Source of the DNA: Bacteroidota bacterium
GTDB lineage: Bacteria; Bacteroidota; Bacteroidia; Chitinophagales; Saprospiraceae
Direction of reading: 5' to 3'
Length of the DNA: 64,000 nucleotides
Assembly (NCBI GenBank): GCA_016124585.1
Contig: WGNL01000008.1
Coordinates: forward strand, 62,001 to 126,000
Shown here: positions 1 to 7,603 of the stretch, one piece after another
How the letters are laid out: each line of letters begins with the position of its first letter
Position numbering within the stretch: position 1 is the stretch's first letter
Notes under the pieces: model-generated
What the model saw: only the letters and a program-made list of their open reading frames with translations
Told to the model about the DNA's origin: nothing
Database searches by the model: none
Program-made: the position numbers and the translations under genes

Positions 1-614
1 AAATCCTGGAAAATTTTGAGGATTTGGATGCCCTTGGCGAGAAGCACCGGGCGGAAATAATCGCTACGACAAAGCAGGAGGTGCTGGCAACTTTGAAGGA
101 AAACCTGCGCCCTGAGTTCCTCAACCGCATTGACGAGGTCATCGTTTTCACGCCGTTGAACAAAGCCGAGATAAGGCAGGTTCTATTCTTCTTGCTCCGC
201 AAAACGGAGAAACTGCTCCAACGGCAGGGCCTTGGCTTTGCGCTCACCGAAGCAGCGCTCAATGTGCTGGGCGATGCGGGCTACGACCCTCAATTCGGCG
301 CAAGGCCCATGAAGCGAGCACTGCAAGATTTGTTGATTGACGAGTTGTCTAAGCATGTACTGGGCGGTGATTTTGCGGATGGCGATACGGTTTTCGTGGA
401 TGCAATTGGCGAGGAGTTGAAATTTGGGAAAGCAAAAGTGGCCGATGCAAAAGTAGTGGCAGAATGGATGGGAAACGACGCTAAGAATAAGCCTGCCGAT
501 AAAGCCGCTAATTCGCAAAAAACAAAAAAAGCAGGTGACCGGGAACAACACATCACAGCGCTTGAAAAGGCAACGAAAGAGGTAGAAGATGCTGTGAAAG
601 CTGTCAAGGAATAA
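1..614 (+). CDS. clpB: ClpB-type AAA+ disaggregase, C-terminal part (5' end outside window)
   Basis: The reading frame is open to the left edge, so only about the last 204 residues are present. It begins within the second AAA+ domain: the stretch containing LRPEFLNRIDEVIVF is the hallmark of Clp/Hsp100 ATPases (sensor-1/Arg-finger region). The small D2 C-terminal subdomain follows, with the motif GYDPQFGARPMKRALQ (sensor-2 GAR). ClpB is a cytoplasmic hexamer that pulls proteins out of aggregates with DnaK. The wording of the first residues (ENFEDLD...) fits ClpB better than ClpC or ClpA, but ClpC is not excluded because the N-terminus is missing. After the conserved domain there is a tail of about 50 residues rich in Lys, Ala and Glu, longer than in typical ClpB. 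An 11-bp inverted repeat (624-634/679-689) follows the stop, with no clear T-tract. Confidence 0.85.
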   Translation, partial: ILENFEDLDALGEKHRAEIIATTKQEVLATLKENLRPEFLNRIDEVIVFTPLNKAEIRQVLFFLLRKTEKLLQRQGLGFALTEAALNVLGDAGYDPQFGARPMKRALQDLLIDELSKHVLGGDFADGDTVFVDAIGEELKFGKAKVADAKVVAEWMGNDAKNKPADKAANSQKTKKAGDREQHITALEKATKEVEDAVKAVKE

Positions 615-794
615 ATTTCATCCATTTCAACTATAAAATTGCACGGTATGAGCTTAGTTTTTTCAACATGATTTGACAATAGTTGAAATTTGGACTGTAT
701 CAAAATTATCAAATAATTATTTTTAACAATAAAAATATTACCGCATATTTGTCGTACCTAATTTTGGGTATTATTAAAAATTAAATATTTTATC

Positions 795-1427
795 ATGAAA
801 ACACAATTCATCAAAACAGTTTTAGTATTATTCATTTGTTCTGGGTTGGGGTATTCTATTTTTCAAAGTTGTTCAAAGTATCAAGTAGAAAATGATGCTG
901 TAAACCCTAAAATTAAAGCTATCCCTCCAGTTAGTTCACTTGATGTGGAATGTGATACCCCATTAACCGTAAATTGCTCAAACCCTTGCCAATCTGGTTG
1001 TTCGACATTTAATGACTTATTTGGCACTGGCAGTACCCCAGGAGATAATGGTTCACTAGATGATATTATCAATTGTAGGCTTGGTGATGTAGCTGTAGAA
1101 CCTTGCGATATTCCCTGCGGAAGTGAGGTTAAGATTCGATCTGGTGTTAGTACGATAGGATGGTTATACGAGTCTCCATGCACTTCACCATTTAATAATG
1201 CAGTTCCTTCAATCTGCAACGGTGGAATTACTGCCACAGAACAAGAGGATCTTATTGATGCGGCCGAAACTTTAGCAAACAACAATATCCCGGCTGGATG
1301 TGATTATGTGATAGCTAAGTACGACTTTTTCTGGGTACGTGTGACGGGAGAATGTCCAATCACATATTACGTTAAATTTTTCATTGGGGTAGAAATAACA
1401 TATGTTCCTACAATTTGTGCTGGCTAA
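795..1427 (+). CDS. Cys-rich lipoprotein of unknown function
   Basis: 210 residues. The N-terminus is a hydrophobic segment (residues 8-24) ending at FQSC, so Cys26 is a plausible lipidation site for outer-membrane or periplasmic anchoring; the lipobox is not canonical. The mature part has 12 further cysteines in about 185 residues, several paired as CxxxC or CxxPC, which suggests a disulfide-stabilised extracytoplasmic fold. I do not recognise the family. The gene stands alone in AT-rich DNA between clpB and the PA-domain genes. A TAATTTTG at 759-766 matches the Bacteroidota -7 consensus TAnnTTTG, but I see no well-spaced -33 element. The start is the ATG at 795, which directly precedes the signal sequence. 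Confidence 0.75.
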   Translation: MKTQFIKTVLVLFICSGLGYSIFQSCSKYQVENDAVNPKIKAIPPVSSLDVECDTPLTVNCSNPCQSGCSTFNDLFGTGSTPGDNGSLDDIINCRLGDVAVEPCDIPCGSEVKIRSGVSTIGWLYESPCTSPFNNAVPSICNGGITATEQEDLIDAAETLANNNIPAGCDYVIAKYDFFWVRVTGECPITYYVKFFIGVEITYVPTICAG

Positions 1428-1917
1428 AATAACATACACGCATTGATTGATTCTTACTTTTTATTAAGAATTGTTTCATTCATTATTTCAATGATTCTTA
1501 AAGATGTCTCATCTCTATTGACACTACAAAACATTGGGTCAAGGTGTATTTATTAATAGCTATCAAGGTGAATGGCATTCAGCTAACTGTTGAGTGCCAT
1601 TCGCATTAGTAAAATTATCTGAACAAATACAATCTCATATGATACTAAGATACCTATCGTCCCTTATCTATAAAAAAGAAATCTTCTCTTGAATCAAATT
1701 CACTTATAGTTGTTGAAAGTGTGCAAAATATTGGAACATCTGTTGAGCCTAATAGTAAACTAAGGAATACTCAAAGAACCAATTGGGAGTATGTCACCCG
1801 TTGTCAATTTTTAGAAAAAACCACTGACTAATCTTTTTAGTTCTTATTCTTTTCCTAATTTAGCTTTGAAAAGGTCAAATTGACCAAAAACTCAATTGAT
1901 TATAAAATTTATAAATC
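1428..1917. other. 490-bp AT-rich intergenic region
   Basis: No convincing coding frame or RNA gene is visible. Close to the downstream start there is a perfect short palindrome at 1873-1885 (GGTCAA-A-TTGACC) centred about 39 bp before the ATG at 1918. It could be an operator or chance in AT-rich DNA. Confidence 0.5.
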
Positions 1918-3720
1918 ATGCAAAGACAACTACTTATTTCATTTTTTTCTTTTGCATTGCTGTCATTCAAAGCCTCTGCGCAGTTTGTGATAGTAAATTC
2001 ACCTGCCAACATTTCTGGTTCAAAAGATTATGGCTTACCTGATGCCTGGGGTGCCGACTTGTTAAGCGATGTATGGACTGCTGACGCTGTGTTAGTTGAT
2101 GACGGAGTCGCTCCTACCAGTGATGGTTGCAGCGACCCAGTAAATGCCGCTGCGCTCAATGGGAAATTTGCCTTGATTGACAGAGGCTCATGTGAATTTG
2201 GGGACAAAGCATTACGTGCTCAGACTGCTGGAGCATTAGGGGTGGTAATAATGAACAATGCTGCTGGAGCAGGTGCCCCTGGAATGCTGGCTGGTACTTA
2301 TGGTGCCCAAGTGACTATCCCAGTTGTTATGATATCATATGAAGATGGGCTAGAAATTAAAACTGCACTGCAAACAGGCACAGTTAATATGACGATTGGC
2401 AATGTGGTTTTTGCTCATAATCTTCACATTGCAAGCGATAGGGTAACCGTGCCATTTAATGGTACAATGCCTGTTTACGAGTCTGAAGCTTCAACAGATG
2501 TTTTCACACCAGCAGTTGAAGTACAAAACTTAGGAAGCGAAAATGCTACTGGTGTTACAGTAACTTGTGTAATTACATTTACTCCTGCTGGTGGTGGGGC
2601 CAGTGTAGAAGTTTACAATGAATCAGACCAGGCAACTGAAGCCATTGAAACAGACTCAGTAGAAGTTGTTGGTTTGCCAACCTTTGTACCAACGAATGGT
2701 GAAGGAACTTATAATATCGTTTATACTGCTAGCGCTGACATTGATGATGATATACTTGTAAACGATGACCAAGTAGTTGAATCGCAATTTAACCTAACAG
2801 ACAATCTTTATAGTAAAGGAAGGTACGACGCTACAAACGATAGACCTTTAAAAACGGTAGCTTATACCACAGCAACTGCTCGTGACAATGAATACATTGC
2901 TCCTTTCGAAGTTCCAAAAGGACTTGGCTACAAATTAGATAGTCTTGTCTTTTATGCAGAATCTTCTGTTTCATTTGGTTCAAATACGAGCACACTAGAA
3001 GGATGGGTTTATGAATGGGACGATTTGAGCGGAGATTCAACCATTACTAACGACGAGATTACAATAGTAGGCTATGTACCAAGTGATTTCATTGTGGCAA
3101 CAGATACATCTGCCACAAGCCAATGGTTTAAAGTGCCAATTATTGAGTGGGAAGATTTGGAGACAGAAGGATATGTAGTTCCAGGCGACAATAAAAGGTA
3201 TTTGGTAGGATTGCGTTATACAAATAGCGATGCTGCGAACTACTACCGAGTAGGTTTTGATGATGTATATGACCAGACAGTCAACCTGAACTATGGACTT
3301 GCTTTGTATGACACACATCTTCCTTACATTGGCATCAGTGGCTGGGCCAACAATGCTCCTGATTTTGGCACCAGATTTCGGTTTACAGATTTTTGGGGTT
3401 CGTTGGCTACTGGGCTGATTCTTACACCATATGTTTCACCAAGTATTGAGGTAGCTCCAGCTAATGTAGCAGTTACACTTAGCCCGAACCCAGCTAGCAA
3501 TAAATTGGTAGTGGAGTCAAAATTGAATGCTGCTACGAAAAGCGTAAGCTATGCAATTCGTGACAACAATGGCCGCTTGGTTTACAATAGCACAAAAGCA
3601 CTGAATAGCGACTACGACAAAGCCAGCTTTGACGTATCCAAATTTGCTGCTGGTCAATACTTTATCGTGATTACAACCGACCAAGGTACCAAGGCAGAAC
3701 GTTTCACGGTGCAGCATTAA
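1918..3720 (+). CDS. T9SS-secreted PA-domain protein (copy 1)
   Basis: 600 residues with a signal peptide (residues 1-22, ending at ASAQ). A protease-associated (PA) domain spans about residues 50-155; its conserved features are LNGKFALIDRGSCEF, the AGALGVVIMNN strand and IPVVMISYEDG. The middle part looks like beta-sandwich repeats with no catalytic motif. The C-terminal 80 residues form a type A T9SS sorting domain: SPNPASNKL near residue 520, then NGRLVY and the final AERFTV. The protein should therefore cross the outer membrane and be attached to the surface or released. PA domains usually cap peptidases or bind partners, but no peptidase domain is present. A PA/sorting-domain protein of similar layout follows 150 bp downstream, behind its own terminator. 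Confidence 0.85.
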   Translation: MQRQLLISFFSFALLSFKASAQFVIVNSPANISGSKDYGLPDAWGADLLSDVWTADAVLVDDGVAPTSDGCSDPVNAAALNGKFALIDRGSCEFGDKALRAQTAGALGVVIMNNAAGAGAPGMLAGTYGAQVTIPVVMISYEDGLEIKTALQTGTVNMTIGNVVFAHNLHIASDRVTVPFNGTMPVYESEASTDVFTPAVEVQNLGSENATGVTVTCVITFTPAGGGASVEVYNESDQATEAIETDSVEVVGLPTFVPTNGEGTYNIVYTASADIDDDILVNDDQVVESQFNLTDNLYSKGRYDATNDRPLKTVAYTTATARDNEYIAPFEVPKGLGYKLDSLVFYAESSVSFGSNTSTLEGWVYEWDDLSGDSTITNDEITIVGYVPSDFIVATDTSATSQWFKVPIIEWEDLETEGYVVPGDNKRYLVGLRYTNSDAANYYRVGFDDVYDQTVNLNYGLALYDTHLPYIGISGWANNAPDFGTRFRFTDFWGSLATGLILTPYVSPSIEVAPANVAVTLSPNPASNKLVVESKLNAATKSVSYAIRDNNGRLVYNSTKALNSDYDKASFDVSKFAAGQYFIVITTDQGTKAERFTVQH

Positions 3721-3744
3721 ATCGCATTTACCCCAAATTGCCCA

Positions 3745-3789
3745 AGAGCGCCTTTCGGACTAATTTCTGAGAGGCGCTTTTTCTTTTTA
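3745..3789 (+). terminator. Rho-independent terminator after PA-domain gene 1
   Basis: Arms AGCGCCT (3747-3753) and AGGCGCT (3772-3778) are followed by a T-rich run ending about 3789. It lies 25 bp after the stop codon and separates the two PA-domain genes. Confidence 0.75.
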
Positions 3790-3873
3790 TTCAATGTTGC
3801 TACCGTATTTTTAGTAGAAATGATATTTTTACCTCTTTCGGAATAAATTACTTTTAACAAAATTTGAATTAGT

Positions 3874-5610
3874 ATGAAAAAAGCACTTACACTATTCGTG
3901 TTCATGGGGGCTATGTCGTCGGTTTTGATGGCTCAAATCCCCAACCCTTCTCCGATTCCTGTTGAATTTTCCGTACAATCAACAGGTGGCTTCAATAAAG
4001 TTTTTGATTACACATCTGCTGTGGATTGGTGTGACACTTTGACTCAGACCGTTTCTGCTCCTTTGGCATGGGCTTATGCACTGGATAGTCTAGGTATGCA
4101 AGGCGATTCTCTTCTTTGTGATTCAAATTTGATTTTCAATGATCTGACTGGCAAAATCGCTCTTATCCGCCGGGGCATTTGCAATTTCACCTTGAAGGCA
4201 TGGAATGCACAGCAAGCAGGGGCAGTCGGAGTCATCATTGTTGATCATACCTATATTGCAGATGGTGGAGGATTAGTAAACATGGCTGCTGGTACCAATG
4301 CTACCCTAGTTCATATACCTACTATTTTCATCACAAGAGATGATGGTGACCAAATCCTGGCTAAGTTAGATTCGGGAGAACCTGTTACTGCAACCTTTAC
4401 AGTACGGGCATTTGGAGGCCCTCGCACAGCTTACAGCTATCATACACCGCTTGCAGCCGTAAAACCTTTGTCTGACATTGGCGTGACCTTCCTCAACACA
4501 GATGCAGACAATACTATCCCGACGGTTACCATCAATGCTGAAATCACAGCACCTGGTGGCCAGACTACGACCCTCAGCCAATCACTCTTAAACGTGGCCC
4601 CACTTTCGGTCAACACTGTTACTTTCGATGATTCGTACACACCAACTGCGGTAGGTAATTACAACGTGAAGTTCACAAATTCCCTCACTCCCGATGAAAT
4701 CGAGCAAGGCTTTGTCATCACTGATTATACCTTCGCATTGGATAACGGCGTAGTAGTTCCAAATACAAATGGAACAATTGAGCCGGATAGCGCCAACTTT
4801 GTGAATCTGTACAATTTTCAGTACGATATGGGTAACGTGTACCGCATTGGTGCATCACCTGTGGTTGCTACACACATGTCATTCATGATTAGCAATCCGG
4901 ATGAGCTATATCAAGGTAACCCTGATGCAGACAGGTTTGATATCGTACTTTACAATGCTGACCCAGATGGCAATGGCAGTATCCCATATCCTGCAGGATT
5001 AACTTCTTACAATGGCTTGAATGAAAACGGTGGCCCACTGATTCCTCTGGCAACAACGGAATACATTCTTTCCCCAGACGATCAAGGGTTTGAATTCATT
5101 ACTGTTGCATTTCCTAATCCAGTGACTTTGGCAGCCAACAAAATGTACTTGATCATGGTACAGTACAATGGAGGTGAAGCAGGTACAGGTATTCCGCCTA
5201 AATATGCTTTTGGTGGCAACGACCGCCCTGCAGGGGAAGTTGGAACTATGATTTTTACTGATAGCCTACACACAGATGGATGGGGCAACAATTATAATGG
5301 CTTTATTCGCCTGCATTTGGACGGCTTCGCTTCCAGTACTTCCACTGTACTTGATGAGTACAAGCTATCTGTTTCTCCAAACCCAGCATCCACCAGTGTA
5401 AACCTTCACTTGGCATTGGATAATACTGCGCCAGAAGTGCAGGTCAACATTCTTGATTTCACTGGCCGCCTTGTTAGCAGTCGCACTTTGGACAATGTTC
5501 AAAAAGGCCGTTACAACTTTGATGTTAGTAAATTGCCGAATGGCACTTACTTCATGTCGGTCAGCACGCCAGAAGGGTTTAGGTCAAAGAAGTTTCAGAT
5601 ACTCCGATAA
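3874..5610 (+). CDS. T9SS-secreted PA-domain protein (copy 2)
   Basis: 578 residues with a signal peptide (residues 1-20, cleavage after SVLMAQ). The PA domain covers about residues 80-170, with LTGKIALIRRGICNF, QAGAVGVIIVDH and IPTIFITRDDG. The central region has no recognised enzyme motif. The end is a type A T9SS sorting domain (SVSPNPASTSV near residue 500, then DFTGRLV and a terminal KKFQIL). Layout and spacing of motifs match the gene at 1918-3720, so the two probably arose by duplication followed by strong divergence of the middle part. It should be exported through T9SS; ligand or partner unknown. Confidence 0.85.
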   Translation: MKKALTLFVFMGAMSSVLMAQIPNPSPIPVEFSVQSTGGFNKVFDYTSAVDWCDTLTQTVSAPLAWAYALDSLGMQGDSLLCDSNLIFNDLTGKIALIRRGICNFTLKAWNAQQAGAVGVIIVDHTYIADGGGLVNMAAGTNATLVHIPTIFITRDDGDQILAKLDSGEPVTATFTVRAFGGPRTAYSYHTPLAAVKPLSDIGVTFLNTDADNTIPTVTINAEITAPGGQTTTLSQSLLNVAPLSVNTVTFDDSYTPTAVGNYNVKFTNSLTPDEIEQGFVITDYTFALDNGVVVPNTNGTIEPDSANFVNLYNFQYDMGNVYRIGASPVVATHMSFMISNPDELYQGNPDADRFDIVLYNADPDGNGSIPYPAGLTSYNGLNENGGPLIPLATTEYILSPDDQGFEFITVAFPNPVTLAANKMYLIMVQYNGGEAGTGIPPKYAFGGNDRPAGEVGTMIFTDSLHTDGWGNNYNGFIRLHLDGFASSTSTVLDEYKLSVSPNPASTSVNLHLALDNTAPEVQVNILDFTGRLVSSRTLDNVQKGRYNFDVSKLPNGTYFMSVSTPEGFRSKKFQILR

Positions 5611-5640
5611 AATTGGGTCTGAAAGGATTCCCGATCATAA

Positions 5641-5681
5641 AAAAAGAGCGGACGACATTGATGTCGTCCGCTCTTTTTTAT
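5641..5681. terminator. Bidirectional terminator between convergent genes
   Basis: A perfect 18-bp inverted repeat (5641-5658/5661-5678) with a 2-base loop. It starts with an A-run and ends with a T-run, so it can terminate the PA-domain gene from the left and the caspase-like gene from the right (its stop is at 5697). Confidence 0.9.
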
Positions 5682-5696
5682 AGCTAGGCATCCCCC

Positions 5697-7358
5697 TTAA
5701 CGTACCACGCTCACCGTCATATTCGGGTCAAATTCTCCTTTGATTACAGGTGATTGACGGTTCATTGTATATGCACGCACATTTTCATCCACAAAATCAA
5801 ATAGCTCCTGCACAGTCACAATTTTATTGCCGTTCTTATCGGCCTCGCCTTTCAGGCCCCGAATAAGGAAGTGACTGAAAACCCCCTGCCGTAAGCCACT
5901 GCTTTCCAAGGAAGTTTCCTCACCTTTTGATGACATGATGAGCGCCGTGCCAGGCTCTGCTTGCGCAAGAGTTTTATAGTAATCGTCCAATACGTTACGG
6001 ATTGTCCCGCTTTTTTCAGCCATTGCTAACAAGCTGCCAGAGTGGCAAGCATCGGCAATGCAGAGCTTATACTTGGCTGGGCTGCTTTCCATGATTTTAT
6101 TGATTTCCTCATGCTCTAGTTTGTTGTTGAAACCATCAAAATCGATGGGCAAAAATGAACCCGGCAAACCATGGCCAGAGAAGTAGACCATTACTAGATC
6201 CTCTTTCCCAGCCTTGCCAAAAATATCGGTCATTGCCGCCAAAATCTTGTCATGGGTGGCGTCTTCGTCAATCAGGATTTTGATTTGGTTATCGGCCAGC
6301 GCACCACCTTCTGGGCTTTTCAGAAAGGCATACATCCGGTATGCGTCATCATCCGTGTAGCGCAAAGTGGGCATGTGGTCATAAGCAGAAATACCAACTA
6401 CCACGGCCCATACCTTCATCTGGCTAGCTTGCCGAATGGCAATATATGCTTCTGGATCGAGGGTAGCCGGAGCAGTTGCCTCAACGGGCTTGGGCTGTGA
6501 GGTGCCCATATAAGAGCCATCCTTCCAGAAACCAGCCACTTCTGTCCCATCCGCCAAAAAAAGTGAGCCTTGACCATTGAAACTGCCGAGCGCCCAATCA
6601 CCTTTGTACCGCTCGCCATTAGAGTAGTAGATTATGCCTTCGCCATCTGGCATTGCATTTTCGAACTCACCCACATATTTTGCCACACCATCTTTGTAAA
6701 TGTAAGTACCTCGGCCGTTTTGGCAGTCGCCTTCAATGCAGCCGACTTTCCCATGTTCAATTTTTGAGTTGCCAATGTATTCGCCCTCCCGCCACTCACC
6801 TGTAGTTTGGGTATTATCGGCATAGTAGAAAACACCAACCCCATCTTTCAGACCCGACTTGAAGCTTCCCTCGTAGCGATCACCATTTGTGTAGGTAAAA
6901 ATGCCCTGCCCGTCAGGCTTACTATCCTTGAACTGACCCTCATACTTGCTTCCACCTGCATAGGCAAAAGTACCTTCACCGTTTTCACAGTTGCCAGCAA
7001 GGCAGCCTGTTTGTACCTCAGGTTCTTTTTCAGGGAAAAGATTGGCGATAGGTTGACCTTTGTCGTCAATGGGTAACCCCATTTTCCACTCACCTTCCCA
7101 AGTACGACCATCAGCTAGGGTCTTGATGCCATGCCCTTCCTGAAAACGGTGTGCCCACTCTCCCCGATAGACACTGCCATCCGTGTAGTAGCAGGTGCCT
7201 ACGCCGTGGATTTCGTTGTCCTTGAACTGACCGATATACTTGGCGCCACTTGGATAGAGGTAGATGCCTGTCCCGTTTTTACAATCACCTGAAATACATT
7301 GGGCGGATAAGGCAGTTGCGAAGAAAAAAAACAGGGTGATGATGGCGGATTGCTTCAT
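5697..7358 (-). CDS. Exported MORN-repeat/caspase-like (C14 family) protein
   Basis: 553 residues. A signal peptide (1-20, ending LSAQ) places it outside the inner membrane. Residues 21 to about 290 are MORN-type repeats (YxGxFKxxxxxGxG) in three triplets. Each triplet opens with a CxxGxCxNGxG motif: Cys21/26, Cys119/124 and Cys207/212. From residue 317 (WAVVVGISAYDHM) there is a caspase-fold domain, with the catalytic His in YFSGHG (His396) and the catalytic Cys in IADACHSG (Cys438). Both residues of the dyad are intact, so proteolytic activity is plausible. MORN modules often bind membranes or partners. The gene stands alone, between a shared terminator and the large kinase gene. Substrate and pathway are unknown; an envelope-associated processing or stress protease is one possibility. 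Confidence 0.88.
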   Translation of the reverse strand: MKQSAIITLFFFFATALSAQCISGDCKNGTGIYLYPSGAKYIGQFKDNEIHGVGTCYYTDGSVYRGEWAHRFQEGHGIKTLADGRTWEGEWKMGLPIDDKGQPIANLFPEKEPEVQTGCLAGNCENGEGTFAYAGGSKYEGQFKDSKPDGQGIFTYTNGDRYEGSFKSGLKDGVGVFYYADNTQTTGEWREGEYIGNSKIEHGKVGCIEGDCQNGRGTYIYKDGVAKYVGEFENAMPDGEGIIYYSNGERYKGDWALGSFNGQGSLFLADGTEVAGFWKDGSYMGTSQPKPVEATAPATLDPEAYIAIRQASQMKVWAVVVGISAYDHMPTLRYTDDDAYRMYAFLKSPEGGALADNQIKILIDEDATHDKILAAMTDIFGKAGKEDLVMVYFSGHGLPGSFLPIDFDGFNNKLEHEEINKIMESSPAKYKLCIADACHSGSLLAMAEKSGTIRNVLDDYYKTLAQAEPGTALIMSSKGEETSLESSGLRQGVFSHFLIRGLKGEADKNGNKIVTVQELFDFVDENVRAYTMNRQSPVIKGEFDPNMTVSVVR

Positions 7359-7528
7359 AATTGTGTGGTTGCTTGCCCATTTAGGGCTGAAATTGTTGAG
7401 TTGTTGATTGTTAAGGCGGTAAGGTTACGCTCAACCAGGATTAAGAACGATGGTTTTTGAGAAAAAGTTATGTGTTGGAAAGGAAAACCATTGGTGGCCA
7501 CCTAAATTGTTGGACTTGACAAAGTACC

Positions 7529-7564
7529 TTTTGCTCCGCAATATGGCCATATTGCGGAGCAAAA
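7529..7564. repeat. 36-bp perfect palindrome
   Basis: Two 18-bp arms meet with no loop (centre 7546/7547); the core is CAATATGGCCATATTG. It lies 40-75 bp after the stop of the minus-strand kinase gene and about 170 bp before the caspase-like start. There is no T-tract on the distal side in either direction, so it is not a textbook terminator. Confidence 0.8.
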
Positions 7565-7603
7565 ATCAAAAATAATTTAATATTTAGCGTTTTTTGTGAA
7601 CCT

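Noticed and set aside
5697-7358. MORN/caspase protein as part of an anti-phage island
   Set aside because: No other defence gene (nuclease, TIR, reverse transcriptase, restriction or toxin) lies beside it, and it has a signal peptide.
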